64,000 bases of DNA. It comes from Planctomycetaceae bacterium. GTDB lineage: Bacteria > Planctomycetota > Planctomycetia > Pirellulales > Pirellulaceae. Positions within the stretch are counted from its first letter, which is position 1. Each line of letters begins with the position of its first letter. The notes beneath the pieces are model-generated. The model made no database searches and was not told the origin of the DNA. It saw nothing but the letters and a program-made list of their open reading frames with translations. The position numbers were made by a program, and so were the translations under genes. The stretch is from positions 29,885 through 93,884 of the forward strand of contig PBOG01000214.1 of NCBI GenBank assembly GCA_002724245.1, given 5' to 3'. Below, one piece after another: positions 27,412 through 37,152 of the stretch.

Positions 27412-28181
27412 GGCTGATCAGACCGGTGCTTACGCGTCGCAATCAATCCCGCGATGTAACCTGCCTTGAATCCAGCATCGATGTTGACAACGGTCACATT
27501 CGCAGAACAACTATTGAGCATTGCCAGCAAGGCAGTCACTCCCCCAAAACTGGTACCGTATCCAACACTACTCGGCACACCAATCACAGGACAATCGACG
27601 TAACCTCCCACGACACTTGGTAAAGCACCCTCGAGTCCTGCCACTACAATCACTGCATCCGATCCGCGGATCTCGCCAAGTCGTTCTGGCAGTCGGTGAG
27701 GACCCGCTACGCCAACATCCTGAATCAACGGTGCTTCGATGCCCATCCATTGCAGTGTCTCGCAGCTCTCCTCCGCCACATGCCGGTCCGTCGTTCCTGC
27801 CGTGATGACCGCCACTCTGCCAGCGGTCACTGCCTCTTGCCTGGATTCAACAGCAATCCGAAAAGTCCGCGCCAGTTCGTTGTAGTGTCCTTGCGGGAAG
27901 GTCTCCTGCAAACCCTCTGCCTGGCCTTCATCGATCCGTGTTACCAATACGGCTTGTTCAGCTTGCAACAGCCGGTGCACGATTTCTTGAATCACGGACA
28001 GAGACTTACCTTCGCCAAAAACCGCCTCGGGAAATCCGCAGCGGGCTTCACGGTTAAGGTCGAGTGTTACCGGGGATGTCTGTTGAGAAACTTCACTGGC
28101 CAAGTGTGAAACAATGTCCTCCAGGGGCAACTTTTCGTGTGACACATCTTCTCCGATCGGTCCAGCTTTTTCAGTTTCCAT
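27408..28181 (-). CDS. larB: Nickel-pincer cofactor biosynthesis protein LarB (PurE-like)
   Basis: LarB carboxylates the pyridinium of NaAD and cleaves the dinucleotide, the first step in making the nickel-pincer nucleotide of lactate racemase. The 257-residue protein shows the LarB pattern: LDLNREARCGFPEAVFGEGKS, VLVTRIDEGQAEGL, VAVITAGTTDRHVAEE, VGVAGPHRL, VIVVAGLEGALPSVVGGYVDCPVIGVPSSVGYGTSFGGVTALLAMLNSC and VVNIDAGFKAGYIAGLI. The first 60 residues are less conserved. GGAGG lies only one base before ATG 28181, closer than usual. larC, larE and larA are not in the window. It overlaps nnrD downstream. Confidence 0.92.
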   Translation of the reverse strand: METEKAGPIGEDVSHEKLPLEDIVSHLASEVSQQTSPVTLDLNREARCGFPEAVFGEGKSLSVIQEIVHRLLQAEQAVLVTRIDEGQAEGLQETFPQGHYNELARTFRIAVESRQEAVTAGRVAVITAGTTDRHVAEESCETLQWMGIEAPLIQDVGVAGPHRLPERLGEIRGSDAVIVVAGLEGALPSVVGGYVDCPVIGVPSSVGYGTSFGGVTALLAMLNSCSANVTVVNIDAGFKAGYIAGLIATRKHRSDQP

Positions 28182-28412
28182 GCCTCCATACTAACGCGTT
28201 TTCCCCGTAGCAGCGACCGGCAGCCAAAATCTCTTGGACTCGTCCTCTTGCCGGCCCACCAGCTATGATTGAAAACTAGGAATCGCCCAGTCTCACATTC
28301 ACGTGTAACCGCAGTGAAGGCATACATGCCAAGCCTCAACTGCTCGCCGGAATCGTCAGGCGCGACCTGTGAGGCAGGAAGCTTTCTCACGCAATTCATG
28401 ACAGGTAGTTTG

Positions 28413-28955
28413 ATGAACATCTTTCTGATCGGTTATCGGGGAACCGGAAAATCAACGGTGGCAGAACGGCTCTCGGCCAAAACTCAAATGCCCTGGATTG
28501 ACGCCGATGAGTCCATCGAAACGCTGGCTGGGTCCTCGATCAAGGAGATTTTCTCGGAGCAAGGTGAAAGCGTCTTTCGAGACCTGGAAACAACGGTATT
28601 GGAAAACTTGCAACAACGCGATGGCTGGATTCTCGCCTTGGGTGGAGGGGTCATTGTACGCAATCAAAATCGACGCATCCTGTCTCAAACAAGTCCGGTA
28701 TTCTGGTTAACTGCCCAGGTTGGCACGATCCAATCACGACTGTCCGCGGATCCCAATACGGACCAACGCCGTCCGGACCTCACCGCCGCTGGCGGCGTTG
28801 AAGAAATCAACGAAATGCTAGAGCGGAGGGAACCTCTATACCGCCAGTGCGCCGACCACATCGTGCCCACAGATAACCGGACATCCGACGCGATTGCGGA
28901 TCAGATTGTCGAGCTCCTGTCGCAAGAGCCACATGCTGGGAACCCTCTTGACTGA
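28413..28955 (+). CDS. aroK: Shikimate kinase
   Basis: It phosphorylates shikimate at the 3-hydroxyl, step five of the shikimate pathway. The 180-residue product begins MNIFLIGYRGTGKSTVAERL with the P-loop GYRGTGKST. WIDADESIE carries the substrate Asp, FRDLETTVLENL follows, and LALGGGVIVRNQNRR is the shikimate-binding GGG region. A lid region around RRPDL and LERREPLYRQCADHIV completes the family pattern. The track start at 28269 adds 48 non-homologous residues; ATG 28413 has AGGTAG just upstream, and an in-frame ATG at 28398 is possible. Confidence 0.95.
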   Translation: MNIFLIGYRGTGKSTVAERLSAKTQMPWIDADESIETLAGSSIKEIFSEQGESVFRDLETTVLENLQQRDGWILALGGGVIVRNQNRRILSQTSPVFWLTAQVGTIQSRLSADPNTDQRRPDLTAAGGVEEINEMLERREPLYRQCADHIVPTDNRTSDAIADQIVELLSQEPHAGNPLD

Positions 28956-29277
28956 AATCTCTTGTCTGAACCGGTTCAGAGTAAGGAAGACAGGCCAAGA
29001 GAGAGTGCTGGTAACGGCGTGAACTAAGCTGCTACCGCGCATGCTGACGGCCGCAGTGGCCTGCCCAGCAGGGGTACAAGATTGGCTCGGTGTTCGATTT
29101 CGCGCGTGTTCGGTATGCTCTGTAAGATAGTCAACGTCATTACACGATGCTATTCGCTGCGAGCAGGTCCGGTTTTCCAGTACTGCGTTACCCGCAAAAC
29201 GCCGTCACCCTTGAACCGTCGTCCTGACTTACTCCCCATTACCCCGAGCACGCCGCAACACCCCACAGGGCGCTAGT
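28956..29277. other. Intergenic region upstream of prepilin peptidase
   Basis: About 320 bases between aroK and the A24 peptidase gene. ORF 29082-29276 has no protein-like features. No RNA gene or clear promoter was recognised. Confidence 0.4.
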
Positions 29278-30528
29278 GTGGACTTGATCCTGGACATCAA
29301 CCCGACTTGGAGATTGGTCTGCCTGTTCGTACTGGGGACCGTCCTGGGCGGTCAAATCAATCGGGGAATCTACCGGCTCGCCTGGTTCCCCCGTGCCATT
29401 GGCCCCTGGTCGAAACCCCACGCAGACGCGACCCAGCGGCGTTGGTTCGACTATCTGCCCGTAGCGGGCTGGTTGACCTTGCGTCGCGAATGCCATCTCC
29501 ACGGTGCCGCGTACTGGCTGCGGCCCCTTGCTCTCGAAATCCTGGCAGGCCTGGGCCTGGCTGGCCTCTATTGGTGGGAAGTTCTCTCCGATGGGTTGGC
29601 GCCCGTGGGTCCCTGGCAAAGCCGATCAATACTCCAGCTTCACGGCCAGTTTCTGTCACATGCACTACTACTTTGCTTGATGACCGTCGCAACATTCATC
29701 GACTTTGACGAAAAGACCATTCCCGACACGATCACCGTTCCCGGAACTCTCTGTGGACTTTTTCTTGCTGCCCTCCTGCCAGCATCTCCCTTGCCAGTTC
29801 CACACCCTGACAACGGCCAGGTTGTCACGCTGCTGACAACCACTCCTAACATCTGGCCCGACTGGCTAACTCCTTCTCGTGGGCTCCTACTGGGATTGGG
29901 TATCTACGCATGCTGGTGTTTCGCTCTGGCACCAAAAACATGGACGCTGCGATACGGCTGGAGACGAGCCTGCTCGCTACTAGTTGCCAGCATGATCAAG
30001 AACGGTCGTTACCGGATACCACTGGGATTGCTCTTTGGTGGGCTGGCCAGCATTCCCTTGGCCTGGCTGGTGTTGGAGCAAGGCTGGCCAACGCTCTTCA
30101 GTGCGTTGGTCGGTCTGGCTTTTGGCGGCGGACTCGTCTGGTCTGTTCGCATTATTGCCGGAGTCGTACTTGGCAAAGAAGCGATGGGATTTGGTGATGT
30201 CACCTTGATGTCGATGATCGGCGCATTTCTCGGCTGGCAAACTGGACTGCTGACATTCTTTCTGGCTCCAGGCGCGGCCGCCTTGATCTCGATCGGACAG
30301 TGGTTTCTGACTCGAAATCGTGAAATCGCGTTTGGACCTTATCTTTGCTTGTCTGCTTCGATCTTGCTCGTCAGTTGGCGTTGGGTGTGGGCCGCAACAG
30401 GCATGTACTTTGAACTTGGCTGGTATATCCCGTTGTTAATCCTGCTTTCACTCGTTCTGATGTCACTATTCCTGGGAGGCTGGCGTCTGATTGAAAGCTT
30501 TTTATTTTACCCGAGGGACTCACGCTAG
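29278..30528 (+). CDS. Prepilin peptidase, A24 family (PilD/GspO-like), divergent
   Basis: These membrane aspartyl proteases cut, and often methylate, type IV pilin and pseudopilin leaders. The 416-residue protein has about nine hydrophobic segments. The first catalytic Asp lies in ATFIDFDEKTIPDTITVPG and the second in KEAMGFGDVTLMSMIGAFLGW, the hallmark GxGD-type motif. The N-terminal cytoplasmic loop (RRWFDYLPVAGWLTLRRECHLHG) retains the overall DxxPVxxWLxLR pattern but lacks the zinc-binding cysteine pairs. Extra hydrophobic segments between the two Asp blocks make it longer than typical. It starts at GTG 29278. No pilin or secretion genes are adjacent. Confidence 0.88.
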   Translation: MDLILDINPTWRLVCLFVLGTVLGGQINRGIYRLAWFPRAIGPWSKPHADATQRRWFDYLPVAGWLTLRRECHLHGAAYWLRPLALEILAGLGLAGLYWWEVLSDGLAPVGPWQSRSILQLHGQFLSHALLLCLMTVATFIDFDEKTIPDTITVPGTLCGLFLAALLPASPLPVPHPDNGQVVTLLTTTPNIWPDWLTPSRGLLLGLGIYACWCFALAPKTWTLRYGWRRACSLLVASMIKNGRYRIPLGLLFGGLASIPLAWLVLEQGWPTLFSALVGLAFGGGLVWSVRIIAGVVLGKEAMGFGDVTLMSMIGAFLGWQTGLLTFFLAPGAAALISIGQWFLTRNREIAFGPYLCLSASILLVSWRWVWAATGMYFELGWYIPLLILLSLVLMSLFLGGWRLIESFLFYPRDSR

Positions 30529-30711
30529 TTTACTGGTTCAGTACCCGGCACACTGAGTTTGGAAAACCACGAACCGTTTTCCTCCCTCTTCAGGGATTTC
30601 TGTCGCTTCAATGACAGAGTTTTTTTCCGTACACCAATTCCATTTTGGCGTTCTTTGGTAAAACAAGCAGATAAGAATCACAGGTCTTTATACGCAGACT
30701 GGCACATACCT

Positions 30712-31650
30712 ATGCAAACCAGCACGATTACGTCCGACACCCTTTCTTCTTCAGTGATTGCGGTTCCTCCGCTGGCTCGCAATAGCGATGAAACCCTGAA
30801 CACACCAGAAAATGAAAAACAAATTCGACACCTTGAATCGGGGGGCGTGACTACCCTTCTCTACGGCGGCAATGCCATTCTCTACCATGTTGCGCTCAGT
30901 GAATATGCAAGTCTGTTGGAATTACTGGCTACGGCGGCAGCCGAAAACACACTTGTAATTCCGTCCGTTGGCCCAGCGTATGGAACAATGATGGAGCAGG
31001 CCGCTGTACTTCGCGAGTTCGCTTTTCCCACAGCCATGATCCTCCCACAGCGCGATGTCACCACATCAAGTGGTGTCGCTAGTGCAGTCCGCAGGTTTGT
31101 GGAAAAGATAGAACGCCCGGCGTTGCTCTACATCAAGCACGAAGGTTACATCGACGTGGCGGATGTCCGCAATTTGATCGAGGACAACCTGCTCTCTGGA
31201 ATCAAATATGCGATTGTCCGAGACGACCCCAGCGAAGACAACTACCTGCGATCTTTGACAGACAATGTTGATACGGGACGCGTGGTGAGTGGCATCGGCG
31301 AACAACCGGCTTTGATTCATCTGCGCGACTTCAAACTCTCCGGTTTTACCTCAGGCTGTGTCTGTATTGCCCCCTATCGGTCAATGGAGTTGTTGCACGC
31401 TCTGAAATCGGGAGACTACCCAACTGCAGCGAAGATCCAGAACTCCTTCCGTCCACTGGAAGATCTCCGCAATTCCATAAACCCAGTCCGCGTGTTGCAT
31501 CGCGCTGTAGAGCTCGCTGGAATCGCCCAAATGGGACCCTTGCTGCCACTCTTGTCCGATGTCGATCCCGGCCAGGCTTCGGGTATCCAAGATGCGGCCT
31601 GTCAGTTACTTGAATGGGAACGACAAGGCGCGAAGTCGTCCGCCTCTTGA
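30712..31650 (+). CDS. Dihydrodipicolinate synthase/N-acetylneuraminate lyase family protein, divergent
   Basis: The 312-residue protein has the TIM-barrel pattern of class I aldolases of the DapA/NanA family. The strand carrying the catalytic Tyr reads PALLYIKHEGYID instead of the usual YNVPGR, the Schiff-base lysine is probably in SGIKYAIVRDD, and the usual GTTGE loop is replaced by LLYGGNAIL. It is therefore likely an active aldolase with altered specificity and not true DapA. ATG 30712 (MQTSTITSD) is chosen; the track start 51 codons upstream lacks protein-like character. It converges with the APC permease gene. A typical member lies at 37179 and a degenerate one at 45515. Confidence 0.8.
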   Translation: MQTSTITSDTLSSSVIAVPPLARNSDETLNTPENEKQIRHLESGGVTTLLYGGNAILYHVALSEYASLLELLATAAAENTLVIPSVGPAYGTMMEQAAVLREFAFPTAMILPQRDVTTSSGVASAVRRFVEKIERPALLYIKHEGYIDVADVRNLIEDNLLSGIKYAIVRDDPSEDNYLRSLTDNVDTGRVVSGIGEQPALIHLRDFKLSGFTSGCVCIAPYRSMELLHALKSGDYPTAAKIQNSFRPLEDLRNSINPVRVLHRAVELAGIAQMGPLLPLLSDVDPGQASGIQDAACQLLEWERQGAKSSAS

Positions 31651-31723
31651 GTAAAGACCTGTTCGCAAGAACGTTATTCGGTGTTTTGGGACAGTCTCAC
31701 GATCCCTGCGGTGGCACCATACA

Positions 31724-33235
31724 TCAAAGTGTTCCAGCCTCTTCGTGCAAACTTCGGATACCAGCCTGCCCTGAGAGAATGCGCTGGCGCACCCAGCAAA
31801 AATAGATCAGCACACCACCCAGGCAAAGACTCAATGACGTCCACGTCGCGCGACGAAATTGCATCGGAATGCTGAGAATCGAAATGATCAGTAGCAACCA
31901 GATAATCGCGACCAACGCGACTCCAGGACCGCTCCGGCCTAGCGAAAAGGTCCCAAAGCGAGGAGACATCGCATGGCGTCCCCGCAAATAGGAACAAATC
32001 GTGACCAGATAGATCACCGCCGGTAAAACCGCAGCTGACTGAATGAGGTCTTGCAGCGAGTCTGAGAACAGCTCTGCCAGAATGCCAACTAACAGTACCA
32101 GCACGACGGCCGCAACGGGTACGGAAGTTTTCGAGGGCACTTGTTTGAAAACATTACTAAACGGAAACACATTGTCACGAGCCATCGCGTAAATCAGGCG
32201 CGAACCAGACGCCATGATGATCAATCCGCAAGCAAATATGGAGACGCCAACCAGGACAAAAAAACCGGCTCCAACCAGGCTTCCCAAGTTGCTTTCAATA
32301 ATCGTCGGTAGTGGGTACGGTTCCTTTTTCACAGCTTCCAGATCCTCGATCCCCAGCGACGTCAAGACCAGGAACAAGGTTCCTACGGTACCGCTGACCA
32401 CGACGGACCAAACGACCGCCTTGGGAACGGTTCTTTCGGCATTGACGGTTTCTTCGGACAGGTTGGCCGCAGATTCAAATCCGACCAGTGTGTAAGCACC
32501 CATCAAACAGGCCATCAGAAAGGCCTGCCAGTAAGGTCCCTCCTGCTCGACAGCCGCAGGTACCGAGGGCGTTTCTGGACCAGAAAGTTCACCCGCCGAT
32601 TCAAACTGGGCACCGCGTTCCCAGAGGATTTCCCCAGACGGTTGTTTGTAGATCATCAGACCAGCAAACAAGACAACTAATCCAACCATGCCAACGACTT
32701 CGGTAAAGACGGCAACCGAATTAATGAGATTGGCCAGTCGCACTCCAAGCACGTGGATTAATGCCTGAGTCACCATCGTCATACAAACGATAACCTTGAG
32801 CCAAAGTGAAGATTCATCAACTCCCGCAACATAACCAATGACCGACGCCAAGGCGTGATCGACTGAGGGCACGACGATGATCAGAAAACAAACCGCAACC
32901 CAACCGGTAAACCAACCCCAACCAGGACCCGCCAGCCGCGTCACCCACTGGTAGGAATAACCCGTCAAAGGCATTCTGCCAGCCAATTCAGCAAAAACGA
33001 GAGCCACCAGTAACTGGCCAATCGTAACAATGGGCCAGGTCCAGAAACCAGCTGGGCCAGCACCGTCGAGAACAAGCGAGTAGTTCAGAAAGATGCCAGT
33101 CGTGATCGAAATAAACGAAAACGCAACGGCAAAGGAACCGAACAAGCGAATAGTACGTCGCAGTTCCTGCTTGTAGTGGAAGGTCGCCATGACCTGCTGA
33201 TCACTTTCGGATCCCCGTTGTTCCCCATTCAACAC
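31724..33235 (-). CDS. APC superfamily amino acid permease
   Basis: The protein of about 500 residues has roughly 12 hydrophobic segments. The first, after HYKQELRRTIRLFGSF, carries the APC signature region AVAFSFISITTGIF. MPLTGYSYQWVTRLAGPGWGWFTGW, GAYTLVGFESAANLSEET and KAVVWSVVVSGTVG are further marks of the amino acid/GABA permease branch. It imports amino acids or amines with protons; the substrate cannot be told. The track start is TTG 33241; GTG 33235 has AAGGA eight bases upstream, and ATG 33190 is an alternative with poor ribosome binding. It converges with the aldolase gene at 30712. Confidence 0.9.
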   Translation of the reverse strand: MLNGEQRGSESDQQVMATFHYKQELRRTIRLFGSFAVAFSFISITTGIFLNYSLVLDGAGPAGFWTWPIVTIGQLLVALVFAELAGRMPLTGYSYQWVTRLAGPGWGWFTGWVAVCFLIIVVPSVDHALASVIGYVAGVDESSLWLKVIVCMTMVTQALIHVLGVRLANLINSVAVFTEVVGMVGLVVLFAGLMIYKQPSGEILWERGAQFESAGELSGPETPSVPAAVEQEGPYWQAFLMACLMGAYTLVGFESAANLSEETVNAERTVPKAVVWSVVVSGTVGTLFLVLTSLGIEDLEAVKKEPYPLPTIIESNLGSLVGAGFFVLVGVSIFACGLIIMASGSRLIYAMARDNVFPFSNVFKQVPSKTSVPVAAVVLVLLVGILAELFSDSLQDLIQSAAVLPAVIYLVTICSYLRGRHAMSPRFGTFSLGRSGPGVALVAIIWLLLIISILSIPMQFRRATWTSLSLCLGGVLIYFCWVRQRILSGQAGIRSLHEEAGTL

Positions 33236-33685
33236 AATCAAGTTCCTTCATCAACTTGCTGACAAATCACACGGTTCGATGCGCCACATCCATGACCTGA
33301 TCCACTGGGTCCATAAACAACTGACCTGGCGGATCCCACAATGAACCGGGAAATGGGCACTCTGTAAAGCAGCAAACACAAGAAAGCTCAAAACACACCC
33401 CGCATTCACCTGCTGGTGAAAAGGCGGCTTGCGCGCACTGCAAGCCCGCTCAACGGTGGTTTTCAGGTGCCCTGGTAAGACTCTCTGCCAAATCGTTATT
33501 TGCTTCCATGACACCTGGCAAGAATCCATCGGACAACGAGTGTACTCAAAAAGATTCTTCGTCCCAGCGCTGTGAATCGGCTCAACGCTGCAGAATTCAC
33601 GGGGCGCAGCAGTAAATTCCGCCGCCTGGGACCACCTGAAGCAACCGACCTCCCAGTGGCACATGTTCTGCAAGGAAGTCTATCG
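33236..33685. other. Intergenic region between divergent genes
   Basis: A gap of about 450 bases between the permease and the secreted basic protein. It includes an inverted repeat GGCTTGC-7-GCAAGCC near 33426-33447 without a T-run. The track ORFs here look random. No RNA or mobile element was recognised. Confidence 0.4.
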
Positions 33686-34363
33686 ATGTGGAAAAGTTTC
33701 CTCTATAGAAAGTCCCATGCCATGCTGAGAACTCCCCTCCCGCTACTCTACGCATCGCTAATCTTTCTGGCCTGGTTGCCTTTGGGCAATGCGGAGAAGC
33801 GACCGCGACAAATGGGACAATTTCAACCAGCACACAAGGAAGACGTTGCTATCCCTGTCCCCAGGAACGAGCAACGTGACTGGCTGGCAGAACGACTGCT
33901 GGAAAATGTTTCATCCCGGCGACAACGTCAAGTGATACGTACCAGGCTGGAACGAATGTCAGCGGACCAGATCGAAACGCTGGCACGGTTCTACATGCGC
34001 CAGCTACGGCACACGGTAGCACAACTCGAAGACATCCCAAGGCGGCGTCATCATCTCCGGCGCCACGCGGACCACCTCTTCTGGAACCAGCGCATAAGGT
34101 ACGTTCCAGTGATCAGCTGGCTACCGCAAGGAACCAGTTTCCAAGCGTCAGGTCTTATCTCTGCCGACCGAAGATCCATACGAGTCTCAGCCACTCCAGT
34201 CTTTTCTAGAATCGACCGTGTCGATCTGTATCCACTCTACCGCTACCCACAACCAAACTTCCAACCACGACAACGCCGCACACGTACCACACAGCCGCAA
34301 GTCTGGTACGACGGATTACGGACTCGCACCGGCAGTTTGCCCGTGAACACAAACCGTCGATGA
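33686..34363 (+). CDS. Secreted basic protein of unknown function
   Basis: The 225-residue protein has an N-terminal export signal (LPLLYASLIFLAWLPLGNA) and a very Arg-rich mature part with a helical segment (RRQRQVIRTRLERMSADQIETLARFYMRQL) and a C-terminal Tyr/Pro/Arg-rich region. No family is recognised. ATG 33686 has AAGGAAG seven bases upstream and gives a signal peptide with a long basic start; ATG 33722 gives a shorter signal and is possible. The high basic charge is shared with the repeat protein at 43370. Confidence 0.6.
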   Translation: MWKSFLYRKSHAMLRTPLPLLYASLIFLAWLPLGNAEKRPRQMGQFQPAHKEDVAIPVPRNEQRDWLAERLLENVSSRRQRQVIRTRLERMSADQIETLARFYMRQLRHTVAQLEDIPRRRHHLRRHADHLFWNQRIRYVPVISWLPQGTSFQASGLISADRRSIRVSATPVFSRIDRVDLYPLYRYPQPNFQPRQRRTRTTQPQVWYDGLRTRTGSLPVNTNRR

Positions 34364-34527
34364 ACGCTCGACGATCACACACGTTAACGATGCGCCCGTT
34401 GACCGCAACCCTGCGGCACAGAAACAAATCATGATGTGTGCTCTCGCAGCAACAGGGTGTACCGGCAAATTACCCCAAGTCGCTGAAGACAGCCAACTAC
34501 CATCCGTCAGCCCCTTCCTTGACAACA

Positions 34528-36900
34528 TCAGTCTGGCTGTTTCAAGGAAATGCCTGAGGGCCATTTCGCCCCCTGGTTAATCCAGTCTGCCAACAGTCGG
34601 ACTTGTTGACTGGTCAATGCCGGAAACTTTCCACGGCTACGCAACGGGGGCATCTCCAAGTCCTCAATCTGATCTGCAACCTGTCGAAGCAAGCGACTTT
34701 GTGCTGCCTGGCCAGGTACAATCGGAGGCAAATCACTCTCACCACCTGCAATCAAGAACGCGCGACGCGTTATACGAAACCCCGCTTCAGGTCTTGAACC
34801 ACTATGGCACCCTACGCATGACCGCTCCAGAATCGGCTGGATCTGTTTGACAAAGTCCACTGTCTTTGCAGGACCAACAGGCTTTGGCTCACTGGAAACC
34901 ACAGACGGTTTCCGATTCGTAACCGCTGAAGTCGCGTAATCGATATCGACGACTGGCCCAATGGGCTGCATGGCAAGTAACAATGCCATAGAAGCCCAAG
35001 CTGTCGCCGGCGCAGAAATCCACTGATGTTCGTCGTGTGGAAATTCACTGTCAAAGTGCGTCTGGAAAGGCCAGGTACGACTCTCAACGTACCAAGACCC
35101 ATCAGTAAATTGGGTACGGAGTAGAAATCTCATCCCACTCTGATACACCTGGTGTGTTACTGGCACGCCACCAGCGACACGCAACGCCACCAGAGCCTGT
35201 CCCGTCGCCCAGGCGTCACTCTCCAATCCAGAAAGTTGGGCCCATCCGCCATCCGCCCGTTGTTGCTCAACCAATTTGTCAACTAAATCCACCAGTTCGG
35301 GGGCAGGGACACCGGCCCAACTTAGGCCCAGTAATTTCAGTGCATGTTCCTGTTGCAATATGGGGTCAGCACGTTGCAACCACTTGCGGGCACGATCAAT
35401 CCGACTAGCTGTTTCCTCTTCTCTGCCCTCCAACGCGTAAAGCTGCAGTGAGCGCATCGCTAATACGGTCGCTAAGATCTCAGATCCACCCAAGGGAGGC
35501 CGCAGCATCCCGGGAACCCAATGCCCATCCGGACGTTGAATGTTAGCGAGGTACCAAACCAGTGCATCAGTTACTTCATCGCGAGGATATCCCAGCATGG
35601 CAAATCCCAACATGCCATAACCGATGAAACGAGGTGCGACGGGAACAGGCCTGTCCATCTGGTAAGCCCGCTCAATGCGTGGACGCCAGGACTTCAACTG
35701 TCCACGAATCATGCGGTCTATCGACTCGTCATCAACCAGCAATCCTCGATCTCGCGCCCATCCAATGGCCACGGATGGCAAGTTCTGGTGATGACAAGAG
35801 ACACAGTTTTTGCGTTTCTCCAGAAAAACATCCGAGCTGTGTTGCAGTAGAGAAATCGAAGCCTGCAAACGACGCTTGAGCATTAATTGCATGTCTGCGG
35901 GATCGAGACTGTCCACACGATCAGGAATTTCGGGCCGCTGCCTGTCTACAGGATCACTGGCTTCATGTCTCGCCAGTAACTCCAGAACTCGTGGAAAGCC
36001 TCGCTTCTTCGCCCAGGTCAGTACCGTCTCGCCCCGTTCATTACGAACATTCAGGTCCGCTCCTTTATCAACCATACGTTTAATGATCTCAGCGTCCCCC
36101 ACTTCACTGTACGCGGACAGAACCACAGGCGGCACACCACCGGGATTAAGGTGGCGATCCAATCGCGCCCCTGCTTCCAGCAACCTCTTGATGATCGCTG
36201 GTTTTTGCGCCAGCAGTGCGGCAGTTAAAGCACTACGTCCTTTTTCATGATTCGGATCTGCGCCATGACCTAACAACAGTTCCACCATTTGCTGGTCACC
36301 TCGGCCGGCCGCCAGCGACAGGTCCGAGGCTCCGTTGGTTTCAGAATTCTGCCGGGCACCACGATTGAGTAACACCTTGGCAGTTTCCAGTTCACCCGCT
36401 CGAACAGCATTGCGAAGTGCACTAGTACCTCTGCGATTCGTCACGTGCAGGTCTGCGTTACGCTCCAACAGTAAACGCACGACGTCGACTGAGGAAGCGT
36501 GTGCTGCGGCGATGATCAAGGGCGTATTTCCCAGCCTGGTCTGAACATTCGGGGCTGCCCCTGCGTCAAGTAGCATGCGAACTTTTGCGAGTTCGCGCAC
36601 ACCCCATACAAGCGCGGTCACACCAGCTTGATTAGTTACATTCGGATCGGCGCCATATTTCAACAACAAACGCACGCTAGTCTCACTGCCTCGCAACGCA
36701 GCATAGGCCAAAGGACTCGTCCCGTCCTGCATGCGCAAGCTGACAGGTGTTCCTTGGCGCAATAAACTGTCCAGCAGGTCTGTTTGATCACGACGAATCG
36801 CCTGAAATAGCGGATGGTCCGCAACGGCGGCAGTCACGCTTCCGAACAACAACCCTGTGATCACAAGAACACGCAACAATTTCACAGCTCGATCACACAT
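34528..36900 (-). CDS. Secreted ankyrin / CxxCH / alpha-alpha toroid / planctomycete cytochrome C fusion protein
   Basis: The 790-residue protein has a signal peptide (LLRVLVITGLLFGSVTAAVA). Ankyrin repeats follow (about 30-310, e.g. LLLKYGADPNVTNQAGVTAL). Then comes a CxxCH segment (KNCVSCHH) near 365, an alpha/alpha-toroid region (about 420-640, with IQRPDGHWVPG, QQRADGGWAQL and TDGSWYV repeats as in prenyltransferase/squalene cyclase-type barrels), and a C-terminal planctomycete cytochrome-like domain with a second motif (RSCVGCHSG), DLEMPP and LADWINQGAKWP. Two c-haems are likely. GAGGAG lies about ten bases before ATG 36900. It is probably a periplasmic redox or degradative protein; the substrate is unknown. 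Confidence 0.85.
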   Translation of the reverse strand: MCDRAVKLLRVLVITGLLFGSVTAAVADHPLFQAIRRDQTDLLDSLLRQGTPVSLRMQDGTSPLAYAALRGSETSVRLLLKYGADPNVTNQAGVTALVWGVRELAKVRMLLDAGAAPNVQTRLGNTPLIIAAAHASSVDVVRLLLERNADLHVTNRRGTSALRNAVRAGELETAKVLLNRGARQNSETNGASDLSLAAGRGDQQMVELLLGHGADPNHEKGRSALTAALLAQKPAIIKRLLEAGARLDRHLNPGGVPPVVLSAYSEVGDAEIIKRMVDKGADLNVRNERGETVLTWAKKRGFPRVLELLARHEASDPVDRQRPEIPDRVDSLDPADMQLMLKRRLQASISLLQHSSDVFLEKRKNCVSCHHQNLPSVAIGWARDRGLLVDDESIDRMIRGQLKSWRPRIERAYQMDRPVPVAPRFIGYGMLGFAMLGYPRDEVTDALVWYLANIQRPDGHWVPGMLRPPLGGSEILATVLAMRSLQLYALEGREEETASRIDRARKWLQRADPILQQEHALKLLGLSWAGVPAPELVDLVDKLVEQQRADGGWAQLSGLESDAWATGQALVALRVAGGVPVTHQVYQSGMRFLLRTQFTDGSWYVESRTWPFQTHFDSEFPHDEHQWISAPATAWASMALLLAMQPIGPVVDIDYATSAVTNRKPSVVSSEPKPVGPAKTVDFVKQIQPILERSCVGCHSGSRPEAGFRITRRAFLIAGGESDLPPIVPGQAAQSRLLRQVADQIEDLEMPPLRSRGKFPALTSQQVRLLADWINQGAKWPSGISLKQPD

Positions 36901-37152
36901 GGAACTTGATCTCCTCGTGTCAGCGCACGCACCAGTAAGCCATCACGACTGGCACATCTTATGAAATTTACCCAGCAACGCACAATTAAACGAGAACGCT
37001 CTTCAGGCCCACTGGATAACTGAGCATTCCAGTGAGCCTCAATCTATAGCCTGCCTCAGAAAAAGACCGGAAAAGGTGATTCACTCACTGCGTTCCATAA
37101 ACGATCATATGTAGTTTCAATACGGAAATAACGTCTGCCGAGCGCAAGAACA

